DNA of 64,000 bases from Pseudoalteromonas sp. SMS1 (GTDB taxonomy: Bacteria > Pseudomonadota > Gammaproteobacteria > Enterobacterales > Alteromonadaceae), in the NCBI RefSeq assembly GCF_021530565.1, contig NZ_JAKGBI010000002.1, forward strand, positions 310,001 through 374,000, read 5' to 3'. Every line of letters begins with the position of its first letter. Position 1 is the stretch's first letter. The position numbers and the translations under genes are program-made. Below are positions 23,640 through 31,301 of this stretch, piece after piece. Below the pieces are notes generated by a model that saw only the letters and a program-made list of their open reading frames with translations, ran no database searches and was not told the DNA's origin.

Positions 23640-24476
23640 TTACGCCTCCTCTGGAAAAGCTAGGTCAAGCGTCAGACGATAAGCTTGATTTACACCAGGT
23701 TGAAGATCCTCTGTGGGCGTTAACAGTTTTACTTTTCGTACTCCCGGTTGATGCAGTGCATCAATAATACCCGAATGTGGCACCTCGGTCCCAAGCTTAA
23801 AATGGTTTAAAATAAACATGTCGAGCGCTTGCATAATCGCCAATTCAACTTGTGCTTTATTCGCGCCCACATTTAGATAAATTTGAGCTGATAAGGGGAT
23901 TAACGTCGGCATAACCCAATTGACGATAACTTTATCGGTAATGGGTCTGATATCCTCATCATTAAGTCGCGCTTCTATCTCACCTTTCACTTCATTCGCT
24001 TGAGTCTCGCTCATTGTATCTAATAAGGCATATACGTTGACACGGCCTGGCTGCTCAGAGTCAACATAGACATCATGCACAAAATGACTCGCTGAATAGG
24101 TATGAAACTCGTAGGCTCCACGTGTGCCTGCCATGCTATAACTTTCTAGTGACATGGGGATCCGTTGGCGGTAACGTTCATCCTCTTCTTTTTCATCCCG
24201 TCCAATACCAAACAATGCACCTAAGTGATCTAAATCATTTCCAGTGGCAAAAGCCAACATCACTGATTTGGCGGCATCATTGATACGTTGACGCAATAGC
24301 AATTCTCGATAAGCTGACAACTCTAACAATTTGATGGCGGGATCTGACGCCAACAAAGTGTGTTCAGGGATTTTTTCCAGTAGAGCTTGCTCAATTTGCT
24401 GATAAATCTCCTCATAACTAAGCGCTTCAATAACCTGAGGAGGTGGCAATTTCGCTAATTCTATAGCAGTACTCAA
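23640..24476 (-). CDS. Baseplate assembly protein gpJ, module 1
   Basis: A gpJ-type protein of 278 residues. IELAKLPPPQVIEALSYEEI is the family signature. ASDPAIKLLE, YRELLLRQRINDAAKS and GNDLDHLGALFG follow. An upstream ATG at 24515 is in frame, but the TTG at 24476 has AAGGAGA six bases before it and gives MSTAIELAKLPPP, matching family starts, so I place the start there. It is the first tail gene after the lysis cassette. The gpV (spike) and gpW genes that usually precede gpJ are absent here. Confidence 0.83.
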   Translation of the reverse strand: MSTAIELAKLPPPQVIEALSYEEIYQQIEQALLEKIPEHTLLASDPAIKLLELSAYRELLLRQRINDAAKSVMLAFATGNDLDHLGALFGIGRDEKEEDERYRQRIPMSLESYSMAGTRGAYEFHTYSASHFVHDVYVDSEQPGRVNVYALLDTMSETQANEVKGEIEARLNDEDIRPITDKVIVNWVMPTLIPLSAQIYLNVGANKAQVELAIMQALDMFILNHFKLGTEVPHSGIIDALHQPGVRKVKLLTPTEDLQPGVNQAYRLTLDLAFPEEA

Positions 24477-24596
24477 AATTCGTCTCCTTGCTAAATTTTT
24501 TGCACTCGAAAACACACTCGACCTCTGGGCCAGTGTAAACTATCTGCAGTGCTTAATTACAAAGGTGGATTAAAATGGAAGGCTCTGTAAATTACT

Positions 24597-24845
24597 TTAC
24601 AGACCGTTACGTTTGGCACTTAGTAAAGCATCCAGCTTTTCATCGATAGAATCCAAACGCTTCTCTATGCGCTTTTGGTCTTCTTTACGAATTTGCTTTA
24701 AATGCGCAAGTTCTTGCTTATTGGATGTAATCCGCTTATCCAAATCATTTAAATATAAAATTCCAGAAACCACCAAAGCGATTGTTGTTAAAATATGGGC
24801 TAAATTTAACTCCTTTTTCATTTGCCAATTATCAGGCTGTCTCAC
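24597..24845 (-). CDS. Small membrane protein with a coiled coil, lysis cassette
   Basis: An 82-residue product. Residues 13-31 (NLAHILTTIALVVSGILYL) form one membrane segment. Residues 34-78 are a highly charged heptad helix. It starts at GTG, chosen because AAGGAG lies at the right distance, and GTGA overlaps the holin stop. The layout fits an inner-membrane spanin-like or holin-accessory protein, but no lipobox-bearing outer partner is visible, so the role is open. Confidence 0.6.
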   Translation of the reverse strand: MRQPDNWQMKKELNLAHILTTIALVVSGILYLNDLDKRITSNKQELAHLKQIRKEDQKRIEKRLDSIDEKLDALLSAKRNGL

Positions 24846-25240
24846 TTCGCGACTCCTTTTATTTTTTCAATGGTTCGCAAACCAGCTAAACCCAACATAC
24901 CCAAAGTTAACTCTAGCATGACGTCTAGCGGTAATTCAGGAACTCCATGCTCTGGCAATAACCACTGCAATATCGGGTTAATAACAAAAGCGAATAAAAA
25001 CCCAAAACCACATACCCACATCAAAAAAGGTCTTGCCCCTGCGACAAATACACTGCGATGACTGGCCTGAACTGAATTGATCTGCGCCTGAATTTCGCTT
25101 CGTTTTGTAAGTAGGCGAGCTTTTAAGACTTGCTGCTCCAGCACTTCTTCTTCGCTGGTATAAAGTTCATCAATAATGTTACCGACGACATTGAGTGGCT
25201 CACGAACATCTCCCATAAATAAGCTGGTAAACCAACTCAT
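24842..25240 (-). CDS. Putative holin (3-TM, GTA_holin type)
   Basis: A 132-residue product. A cytoplasmic helical region (residues 20-60) is followed by RPFLMWVCGFGFLFAFVINP and a second hydrophobic stretch MLELTLGMLGLAGLRTIEKI. I recognise this as the holin family described for gene-transfer-agent release (GTA_holin_3TM). It would permeabilise the inner membrane so that the lysozyme encoded before it reaches the wall. An in-frame GTG lies at 25249; the ATG at 25240 overlaps the lysozyme stop as ATGA and follows GGAGAG, so I prefer it. Confidence 0.72.
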   Translation of the reverse strand: MSWFTSLFMGDVREPLNVVGNIIDELYTSEEEVLEQQVLKARLLTKRSEIQAQINSVQASHRSVFVAGARPFLMWVCGFGFLFAFVINPILQWLLPEHGVPELPLDVMLELTLGMLGLAGLRTIEKIKGVAK

Positions 25241-25656
25241 GATTGCCACTCTCCACTTAACATTTGCTGAGCTAATTCTTGCACACGATTAGGGACCTGC
25301 CTCGCCCAGCGACTATCAAGCATTTCAAGTGCTGCCTTTTCAAATTGGCCCTGTTCAACATGTTCCAACATCCTTTTAAAGCCCATGACGCCTTGCAAAC
25401 CAAGGTTAAAAGCCATATTGGTTAGCACGGCAAGCCTTGCTTCATTGCAATGACTCACGTTAATGCGTCGTTTTACACCAGCCAACGCATTCTGCACATC
25501 TTGTGCTAGTAAGTACTCAGCTTCTTCTTGGTCAATGCCTTTACCATCTAAGTTTCTACCATAACCAATTGTGAGTTTGCCTCCTGTACAATAATAGGGG
25601 TAACGCCGGTACCCCTCATGCTTTTTTATTTGCTCCACTGTGTTCATAATCGACAT
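25237..25656 (-). CDS. Endolysin, GH24 (phage-type) lysozyme
   Basis: A 139-residue muramidase that cleaves peptidoglycan between MurNAc and GlcNAc. The catalytic glutamate is in KKHEGYRRYPY (about residue 14). The second active-site stretch is GGKLTIGYGRNLDGKG, with the T-x-GYG motif typical of T4/P21-type lysozymes. FNLGLQGVMGFKRML is the usual helix in the C-terminal lobe. No signal or anchor segment is visible, so export depends on the holin. The gene is the first of the lysis cassette; release of particles by lysis follows from this. Confidence 0.85.
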   Translation of the reverse strand: MSIMNTVEQIKKHEGYRRYPYYCTGGKLTIGYGRNLDGKGIDQEEAEYLLAQDVQNALAGVKRRINVSHCNEARLAVLTNMAFNLGLQGVMGFKRMLEHVEQGQFEKAALEMLDSRWARQVPNRVQELAQQMLSGEWQS

Positions 25657-25669
25657 TTAATTTCCTATT

Positions 25670-26029
25670 CTAATAACTAAGCTCCAACATTAATGCTCTT
25701 TCAGCTTTTATTAACCAAAACTCGGCCGAACGTTTGGTATCAAAGCCAAGCATTTTGGCAGCTTGGCCCAGCTCCATGTCCAACAAGTATTTGGCACGTA
25801 TTGCACGAATACACTCTGGTCGCAACTTAGCTATTAATTGTCCTATGAGTTCAATTTCCTCAGGGACACTCATCATATCGCTAGAAAAATAGTTGCTTCG
25901 CCCACCGCCTGACTGCTCTGTCACAGCTTGACGGCTAAACCCTTTACCAAGTTCGCGTTGACGCCAGAATTTACCCCAGCGTCTGAGTGCACTTCTAATC
26001 TGTTTAATGGTTATCTGAGTTGCTATCAT
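25670..26029 (-). CDS. Putative late regulator / antiterminator-like protein
   Basis: A 119-residue basic protein. The C-terminal half (ELIGQLIAKLRPECIRAIRA, then KYLLDMELGQAAKMLGFDTK and AEFWLIKAERAL) looks like a sigma-4-like helix-turn-helix as found in phage Q-like antiterminators and RinA/ArpU-type late activators. Residues 15-30 are strongly basic. It overlaps the upstream regulator by 26 bases and stands before the lysis genes, the usual place of a phage late-gene regulator. The exact mode (antitermination or activation) cannot be told from sequence. Confidence 0.55.
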   Translation of the reverse strand: MIATQITIKQIRSALRRWGKFWRQRELGKGFSRQAVTEQSGGGRSNYFSSDMMSVPEEIELIGQLIAKLRPECIRAIRAKYLLDMELGQAAKMLGFDTKRSAEFWLIKAERALMLELSY

Positions 26030-26279
26030 TTAGCTTTCCTATTACTTCTAAAATATCTAATGAGTAAACATCTTCTACCAAGCCAACTACATCATTCCAT
26101 TTAGGGCTGTATTCCCTATTTTCCCAGCGCCGCAAAGTGCGCTCTTCGATACCGTAGCTAGCTGCAGACTCTGCTTGAGTGTATCCACGTAAACGTCTTG
26201 CAAAACGGAGTATTTCCGCACCTAATGGCGCTCTTCTTTGTTTAAAAATCCTGTTTGATGAGTAACTTAATTGTGTCAT
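26004..26279 (-). CDS. XRE-type helix-turn-helix regulator
   Basis: A 91-residue protein. Residues 18-75 form the HTH: ILRFARRLRGYTQAESAASY, then GIEERTLRRWENREYSPKWN, the XRE/Cro pattern with the W-E-N recognition-helix end. It is the first gene of the leftward tail locus, with an AAGGA site before the ATG at 26279. An imperfect palindrome in front of it (26368-26391) could be its operator. Repressor or activator cannot be told. Confidence 0.75.
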   Translation of the reverse strand: MTQLSYSSNRIFKQRRAPLGAEILRFARRLRGYTQAESAASYGIEERTLRRWENREYSPKWNDVVGLVEDVYSLDILEVIGKLNDSNSDNH

Positions 26280-26367
26280 AGCCGTCCTTACCGAGTTTTT
26301 CCGATGAGCTTATGATTATTATTATTATTGTTATTTAATTGATGTTTTCCGTTTAAAAAGGTTCGAA

Positions 26368-26391
26368 AATAACCTTATCCATGAGGTTATT
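26368..26391. promoter_or_regulatory. Candidate operator: 24-bp imperfect palindrome
   Basis: AATAACCT and AGGTTATT are perfectly inverted around an 8-base centre, and the centre itself is partly symmetric (AT/AT), so 11 of 12 positions match. It lies about 90 bases upstream of the XRE regulator start, a typical autoregulatory position. Confidence 0.5.
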
Positions 26392-26412
26392 ACGACATAA
26401 TCTTCCGACTTA

Positions 26413-26441
26413 TTAAGGTGAGGTTTTAGTATGTTAAGGTG
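26413..26441. promoter_or_regulatory. Direct repeats TTAAGGTG, 21 bp apart
   Basis: TTAAGGTG occurs at 26413-26420 and 26434-26441, each followed by a base and then GTTT. Spacing of two helical turns puts both on the same DNA face, as for tandem activator or repressor sites. Confidence 0.35.
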
Positions 26442-26794
26442 CGTTTAATCGTAAAGGGTGATTCGACCTACTATTACATTTTGTAAATTAATTGACGGGA
26501 GCTTGCATGCATTAAAGTGTAACAACTTTATTTCATAGCTTTGCCGAGCATAGGTAAATAATACCTTTTTTCTGGGATTAAAACAGGTCAAAAATGCCCT
26601 AAGAACAAGGGGGTTAAGAAGTTTAAGTGTTCGTTACACAAAGGGTAGTTCAAATCAGCGCAGTTACAAATTTAAGTAAACAACTGACTAAGTCCGTATT
26701 GAATATCCCCTTAATAGGAATAAAAATTTCCACCTCTACTTTTAAAATTGAGAAAATAAAGTCGGACCTAGGTCATGATATCTCTCTTGCTACG

Positions 26795-26823
26795 TTGAAT
26801 GCTCTGTAAGTTGTAACTACAAT
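26795..26823 (+). promoter_or_regulatory. Sigma-70-type promoter for ettA
   Basis: TTGAAT (26795-26800), 17 bases, TACAAT (26818-26823). Each hexamer differs from consensus by one or two bases and the spacing is optimal; the ettA ATG is 33 bases further on. Confidence 0.6.
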
Positions 26824-26855
26824 AGCGGAAATTAAAAATTAGTTGGACTATATAG

Positions 26856-28520
26856 ATGGCTCAATATATTTATACAATGTCGCGGGTGAGCAAAGTTGTT
26901 CCACCTAAGCGCACAATTCTTAAAGATATTTCTTTGTGCTTTTTCCCAGGCGCTAAAATTGGTGTTTTAGGTTTAAACGGTGCCGGTAAATCAACGCTGT
27001 TGCGTATCATGGCTGGCGTTGATACTGAATTTGAAGGCGAAGCGCGCCCTCAACCAGGTACAAAAATTGGTTACCTACCCCAAGAGCCGGTCTTGGATGA
27101 GAGCAAGACGGTACGTGAAACCATCGAAGAGGCAGTCAGTGAGGTAAAAACAGCACTAACTCGCCTAGACGAAGTTTATGCTGAATATGCTTTAGACGGT
27201 GCCGACTTTGATGCACTAGCCAAAGAACAAGGTGAACTCGAGGCTATTATTCAAGCCCATGACGGTCACAACTTAGATAATGTATTAGAACGCGCTGCCG
27301 ATGCGCTGCGTTTACCTGAATGGGATGCAAAAATCGAACATTTATCAGGTGGTGAGAGACGCCGTGTCGCAATTTGTCGACTGCTGCTCGAAAAGCCAGA
27401 CATGCTACTACTTGATGAACCTACCAACCACTTGGATGCAGAATCTGTTGCATGGCTTGAACGCTTCCTTCACGACTACGAAGGTACTGTCGTTGCAATC
27501 ACGCACGACAGATATTTCCTAGACAATGTAGCAGGCTGGATCTTAGAGCTTGACCGAGGCCATGGCATTCCGTGGGAGGGTAACTATACTTCTTGGCTTG
27601 AACAAAAAGATGCGCGCCTAAAACAAGAAGAAAAGTCTGAAAAAGCTCGTCAAAAGTCAATTGAGAAAGAGCTTGAATGGGTTCGTTCAAATCCAAAGGG
27701 CCGCCAAGCGAAATCAAAAGCGCGTATGGCTCAATTTACTGAGCTTCAACAATCTGATTACCAAAAACGTAATGAGACCAACGAACTATTTATTCCACCA
27801 GGTCCTCGTTTGGGTGATCAGGTGATTGAAGTAAATAACCTTAAGAAAGGGTTTGGTGATCGAGTTCTGATTGATGACTTAAGCTTTTCAATGCCTAAAG
27901 GCGCCATTGTAGGTATTATCGGTGCCAACGGTGCGGGTAAATCTACCTTATTTAGAATGCTCAGTGGGGAAGAGCAACCGGACAGCGGTGAAATCAAACT
28001 CGGCGAAACCGTTGAGCTTGCTACGGTAGAGCAGTTCCGTGACAACATGGACGACAGCAATACCGTGTTCCAAGAAATTTCGGATGGTCAAGATAATCTA
28101 AAAATAGGCAATTTTGAAATTCCTAGCCGCGCCTACGTGGGACGCTTTAACTTCAAAGGTAATGACCAGCAAAAGTTTGTTAAAGAGCTGTCTGGTGGTG
28201 AACGCAATCGCCTACACTTAGCTAAGCTGCTCAAAGCTGGTGGCAACGTTATCTTGCTGGATGAGCCAACCAATGATCTCGATGTTGAAACACTGCGTGC
28301 ACTTGAGAACGCTATCTTAGAATTCCCAGGCTGTGTTATGTGTATTTCCCACGACCGTTGGTTCTTAGACCGTATAGCCACGCATATTTTAGATTATCGT
28401 GACGAAGGTCAAATTAACTTCTTCGATGGCAACTATACTGAATACGAAGAATGGTTGAAGAAAACGTATGGCGCAGATGCGGCTGAGCCCAAACGTATTA
28501 AGTACAAAAAAATTGGCTAA
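26856..28520 (+). CDS. ettA: EttA, energy-dependent translational throttle (ABC-F protein)
   Basis: At 554 residues, standard for EttA. ABC-F protein that binds the ribosomal E site and gates the first elongation step according to the ATP/ADP ratio. The first nucleotide-binding domain has Walker A GLNGAGKST (about residue 39), signature LSGGERRR and Walker B LLLDEPTNHLD. The linker/arm is at about 240-320. The second domain has GANGAGKST, LSGGERNR and ILLDEPTNDLD. No membrane segments, as expected for ABC-F. The start MAQYIYTMSRVSKVVPPKR matches the family. A terminator follows, so it is a single-gene unit. Confidence 0.95.
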   Translation: MAQYIYTMSRVSKVVPPKRTILKDISLCFFPGAKIGVLGLNGAGKSTLLRIMAGVDTEFEGEARPQPGTKIGYLPQEPVLDESKTVRETIEEAVSEVKTALTRLDEVYAEYALDGADFDALAKEQGELEAIIQAHDGHNLDNVLERAADALRLPEWDAKIEHLSGGERRRVAICRLLLEKPDMLLLDEPTNHLDAESVAWLERFLHDYEGTVVAITHDRYFLDNVAGWILELDRGHGIPWEGNYTSWLEQKDARLKQEEKSEKARQKSIEKELEWVRSNPKGRQAKSKARMAQFTELQQSDYQKRNETNELFIPPGPRLGDQVIEVNNLKKGFGDRVLIDDLSFSMPKGAIVGIIGANGAGKSTLFRMLSGEEQPDSGEIKLGETVELATVEQFRDNMDDSNTVFQEISDGQDNLKIGNFEIPSRAYVGRFNFKGNDQQKFVKELSGGERNRLHLAKLLKAGGNVILLDEPTNDLDVETLRALENAILEFPGCVMCISHDRWFLDRIATHILDYRDEGQINFFDGNYTEYEEWLKKTYGADAAEPKRIKYKKIG

Positions 28521-28543
28521 TGTTTAGCACAATGAGTATTCGA

Positions 28544-28570
28544 AGCCCTGAATCTGTTCGGGGCTTTTTT
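28544..28570 (+). terminator. Rho-independent terminator of ettA
   Basis: A stem built on AGCCC/GGGCT with an 11-base loop is followed by T6, 24 bases after the stop codon. Confidence 0.85.
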
Positions 28571-28632
28571 ATATCTGGTTAGTCGGGAAAAAAATGACTA
28601 AACTCTAGATAACAAAATGACGAGAACACCTT

Positions 28633-28995
28633 ATGAAAGAACGCAGAAAATTTTCCCGAGTCCTTTTTTCAAACCAAGCCTCACTCATGACGACAACCGG
28701 GGACTATAGTTGCGAAATAATCGACTTGTCATTGAATGGGTCACTGATCACACTACCTATCGGGTTAACGCCATTGAAAGGACAACCTGCCAGCTTAAAA
28801 TTCAACCTGCCGGGCAGCGATGTCGAAATATGTATGGAAGTTGAAATACGTCATATTGAAGAGGCACATTTAGGTTTGCACTGTGCTCAAATCGACTTAG
28901 ATAGCGTCACCCACTTAAAGCGTTTAATTGAATTAAACATTGGGGATGATGATATACTCCATCGTGAGTTAGAACATTTAACACTTCACGAATAA
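28633..28995 (+). CDS. PilZ domain protein
   Basis: A 120-residue, single-domain protein. KERRKFSRVLF at the N-terminus is the RxxxR arginine motif that binds cyclic-di-GMP, and EIIDLSLNGSLI is the following D-x-S-x-x-G element (here N for the usual small residue). It probably acts as a c-di-GMP receptor in motility or surface attachment. It stands alone between ettA and the DUF350 gene; the gap to the latter is only 16 bases, so they may share a transcript. Confidence 0.82.
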   Translation: MKERRKFSRVLFSNQASLMTTTGDYSCEIIDLSLNGSLITLPIGLTPLKGQPASLKFNLPGSDVEICMEVEIRHIEEAHLGLHCAQIDLDSVTHLKRLIELNIGDDDILHRELEHLTLHE

Positions 28996-29011
28996 CAATA
29001 AAGGATGCCCA

Positions 29012-29416
29012 ATGCTGCTGGAATCTCTTCAAGGATTTATTCCTTTTATCGCGTACTTTGCGCTCGGCTACGTACTTATTCTGACATTTTTATTTGTCTA
29101 CACCAAGGTGACCCCTCACTGTGAGTGGAAATTAGTTAAAGAGAATAACCCTGCGGCAGCCGCCGCTTTTTGCGGCACGCTAATTGGGTTTACCTTGCCT
29201 ATCGCCAGTGCTGCGGTCAATGCCGTGTCATTAATTGATTTTGCTTTGTGGGGTGTCATCGCGGGTGTGATGCAGCTGGTTACATTCTTTTTAGTTCGTC
29301 TTTATATGCCCAAGTTGTCTGATAAAATCGAAAACAACCATGTTGGTGCAGGACTATTTTTAGGGGGCGCGTCACTGGCAACTGGCATTCTCAATGCTGC
29401 CTGTATGACATATTAA
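29012..29416 (+). CDS. DUF350 family membrane protein (YjfL-like)
   Basis: A 134-residue protein with four predicted membrane helices (about residues 10-30, 47-68, 73-97 and 110-132). The motif NPAAAAAFCGTLIGFTLPIA is typical of DUF350. It is the first of three genes ordered as in the E. coli yjfL-yjfM-yjfC cluster. The biochemical role of DUF350 is not established. Confidence 0.8.
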   Translation: MLLESLQGFIPFIAYFALGYVLILTFLFVYTKVTPHCEWKLVKENNPAAAAAFCGTLIGFTLPIASAAVNAVSLIDFALWGVIAGVMQLVTFFLVRLYMPKLSDKIENNHVGAGLFLGGASLATGILNAACMTY

Positions 29417-29425
29417 GGAGTGAAT

Positions 29426-30019
29426 ATGAAACGCAGTAAGCATATCAAATTAACCTTAATGATGGGCGCTGGCGTAGGTTTAGCTGGGTGCGGCGAGCAG
29501 GATGAGTCAGCTCTGCTTTTTAAAAATGTTGATGAATGTACATCTTATGGTGTTGAAGAAGATGCATGTGAGTTTCAATACCAGCAAGCTCAGAACAGCC
29601 ACCTCTCTGAAGCTCCTAAATATGCGACAGAGCAGTTATGCGAGAGCGACTTCGGCTATGAGCAGTGTGACAATAATGGCGGAATATGGCGACCAATTAT
29701 GGCTGGCTTTATGATTGCCGCCATTGCCGAAGCAGTGGATGAAGGTCTAGACGCACTCAAAAAACGTAAACGCAAAAAAGCGGCATTTTTAAGTGGTCAA
29801 TATTATTCAGGTGCAAAACCTTTATATAGAAGCAAAGACGATTTCTTTAAATATCGTAATGCGCAAAATGCGGTTGTTGCCAGTACCATTACATCTGGCA
29901 CCACCAAAGTGAAAAGCTCCACCATTCGTTATCAGTCTAAACAGGGCAAGTTTGTCAGTAGAACAAAAAGTCGAGGAGGCTTTGGTCGCAGCGCAAGTAG
30001 TCGAAGTTGGGGAGGATAA
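29426..30019 (+). CDS. YgiB/YjfM-like lipoprotein (DUF1190)
   Basis: About 197 residues. A short N-terminal signal with lipobox LAGC (about residue 20) predicts a lipoprotein. The domain has four cysteines in a C-x-Y/F pattern (DECTSYG, EDACEFQY, ATEQLCESDFGY, EQCDNNGG), as in DUF1190/YgiB proteins. The C-terminus is basic and G/S/R rich. The methionine at 29426 is preceded by AAGGAG and is a better start than the GTG at 29420. It forms a gene trio with its neighbours. Confidence 0.8.
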   Translation: MKRSKHIKLTLMMGAGVGLAGCGEQDESALLFKNVDECTSYGVEEDACEFQYQQAQNSHLSEAPKYATEQLCESDFGYEQCDNNGGIWRPIMAGFMIAAIAEAVDEGLDALKKRKRKKAAFLSGQYYSGAKPLYRSKDDFFKYRNAQNAVVASTITSGTTKVKSSTIRYQSKQGKFVSRTKSRGGFGRSASSRSWGG

Positions 30020-30082
30020 TCCCCAACTCTCAAATTTCATTCTCTATTCGAACTAATTATTCAACTTTGTAGTACATTTTCT

Positions 30083-31252
30083 ATGATCAGAGTGCCTATT
30101 ACAGAAAGACCTGATTGGCGTGAACAGGCAACAGCGATTGGGTTTAAATTTCATACCATGCACGGCGAACCCTACTGGGATGAAAGGGCTTACTATCAAT
30201 TCACGCTCAAACAAATAGAGCAAGACATAGAGGCACCCAGCAGCGAACTTCACCAAATGTTAATCCATATGGTTGACAAGATCTGTGATGATGATGAATT
30301 AATGCGGCGCTTTGCCATTCCAGAACCATTCTGGCAGATGATAAGGCGCTCGTGGTTACGAAGGGACCCACATCTGTATGGCCGCTTTGATTTATGCTAC
30401 GACGGCACACATAGCGCTAAATTACTGGAAGCCAACTACGATACCCCTACCTCTCTATTCGAAACAAGTTATTGGCAATGGATTTGGCTTGAGCAACAAG
30501 TCAATGCAGGCTTGTTACCGAGACAAAGTGATCAATTTAATAGCTTACAAGAACAATTAATTACGCGATTTCGCTACTTACACAAACTCAACCGTACAAA
30601 AAACTTGTATTTGAGTTGCTGTCAGGGGAGCGAAGAAGATAAAGGTACCATTGACTACCTAAAAAGCTGCGCAATTGAAGCTGGCGTACGCAGTCAGTTT
30701 TTGTATATCGAAGAGATAGGAATTGACGACTATGGACATTTCACAGACTTAGAAGATCGCACGATAGATTGGTGTTTTAAACTCTACCCTTGGGAGTTCA
30801 TGTTTGAAGACGAGTATGCCAGCGCCCTCTTGAAGTGCGGTACGACGTGGTTAGAGCCTTCTTGGAAAGCACTCCTGTCAAACAAAGCCATTTTACCGCT
30901 TTTATGGCAGCACTTTCCAAACCACCCTAACCTACTCCCTGCATTTTTTGCCGATCAAAGACACCGATTATCGTCGAAGCAAGGTGTTGTTAAAAAACCG
31001 ATTTTTTCTCGTGAAGGTGCAAATATTGAAATTCGAAAATCAGGCCAAGTCATAGCTCATTCTTCGGGGTGCTATGGGGACGAGGGTTATATTTATCAGG
31101 CCTATCACCCACTCCCTAAATTTGCTGACGAACACATTGTGGTGGGAAGTTGGATAATCGGTGATGAACCTGCTGGCATGGGCTTGAGAGCGGATAAAAG
31201 CCTAATTACTCAGGACTTAAGTCGCTTTGTACCACACATTATTTTAGCCTAA
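30083..31252 (+). CDS. Glutathionylspermidine synthase-like ATP-grasp protein (YgiC/YjfC family)
   Basis: A 389-residue, full-length ATP-grasp amidoligase. ITERPDWREQATAIGFKFHT at the start, W-DERAYYQFTLKQIE, and RFDLCYDGTHSAKLLEANYD (the family's D/E-x-N metal and substrate site) match the C-terminal synthetase domain of glutathionylspermidine synthase. KKPIFSREGANI is the ATP-grasp lysine/arginine stretch. E. coli YgiC and YjfC are homologues without detectable glutathionylspermidine synthesis, so the substrate is unknown. It ends at a bidirectional terminator. Confidence 0.88.
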   Translation: MIRVPITERPDWREQATAIGFKFHTMHGEPYWDERAYYQFTLKQIEQDIEAPSSELHQMLIHMVDKICDDDELMRRFAIPEPFWQMIRRSWLRRDPHLYGRFDLCYDGTHSAKLLEANYDTPTSLFETSYWQWIWLEQQVNAGLLPRQSDQFNSLQEQLITRFRYLHKLNRTKNLYLSCCQGSEEDKGTIDYLKSCAIEAGVRSQFLYIEEIGIDDYGHFTDLEDRTIDWCFKLYPWEFMFEDEYASALLKCGTTWLEPSWKALLSNKAILPLLWQHFPNHPNLLPAFFADQRHRLSSKQGVVKKPIFSREGANIEIRKSGQVIAHSSGCYGDEGYIYQAYHPLPKFADEHIVVGSWIIGDEPAGMGLRADKSLITQDLSRFVPHIILA

Positions 31253-31274
31253 GGTCACTTTAGCAAAATAAAAA

Positions 31275-31297
31275 AGCAGCCAAGTGGCTGCTTTTTT
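31275..31297. terminator. Bidirectional terminator between ygiC-like gene and cheR
   Basis: A perfect 7-bp stem AGCAGCC/GGCTGCT with an A run before and a T run after serves the convergent genes ending at 31252 (plus) and 31302 (minus). Confidence 0.85.
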
Positions 31298-31301
31298 ATT
31301 T

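Larger units (their letters stand above)
26280..26855. other. Regulatory gap between the tail locus and ettA
   Basis: This 576-base AT-rich region has no convincing gene. A GTG-started frame at 26627-26809 has no good ribosome site and ordinary composition. It holds the likely control region of the leftward tail operon (palindrome and direct repeats, listed separately) and the ettA promoter on the right. A stretch at 26574-26590 (gggattaaaacaggtca) resembles one arm of the 161-bp repeat unit found at 4306-5220. Confidence 0.7.

Noticed and set aside
1-26279. Complete prophage
   Set aside because: No integrase, terminase, portal, capsid or replication gene is seen in 26 kb. A prophage extending beyond the left edge remains possible, so I call it a contractile-tail locus only.
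1-26279. Invertible fibre switch (Gin/Cin type) or diversity-generating retroelement
   Set aside because: No recombinase or reverse transcriptase gene and no inverted fibre segment; all fibres are on the same strand with complete starts.
26280-26500. LexA (SOS) box controlling the tail locus
   Set aside because: No convincing CTG-N10-CAG motif seen near the first gene's promoter region.
26627-26809. 60-codon frame upstream of ettA as a small gene
   Set aside because: GTG start without a plausible ribosome binding site, no recognisable motif, and it overlaps the ettA promoter region; treated as non-coding.
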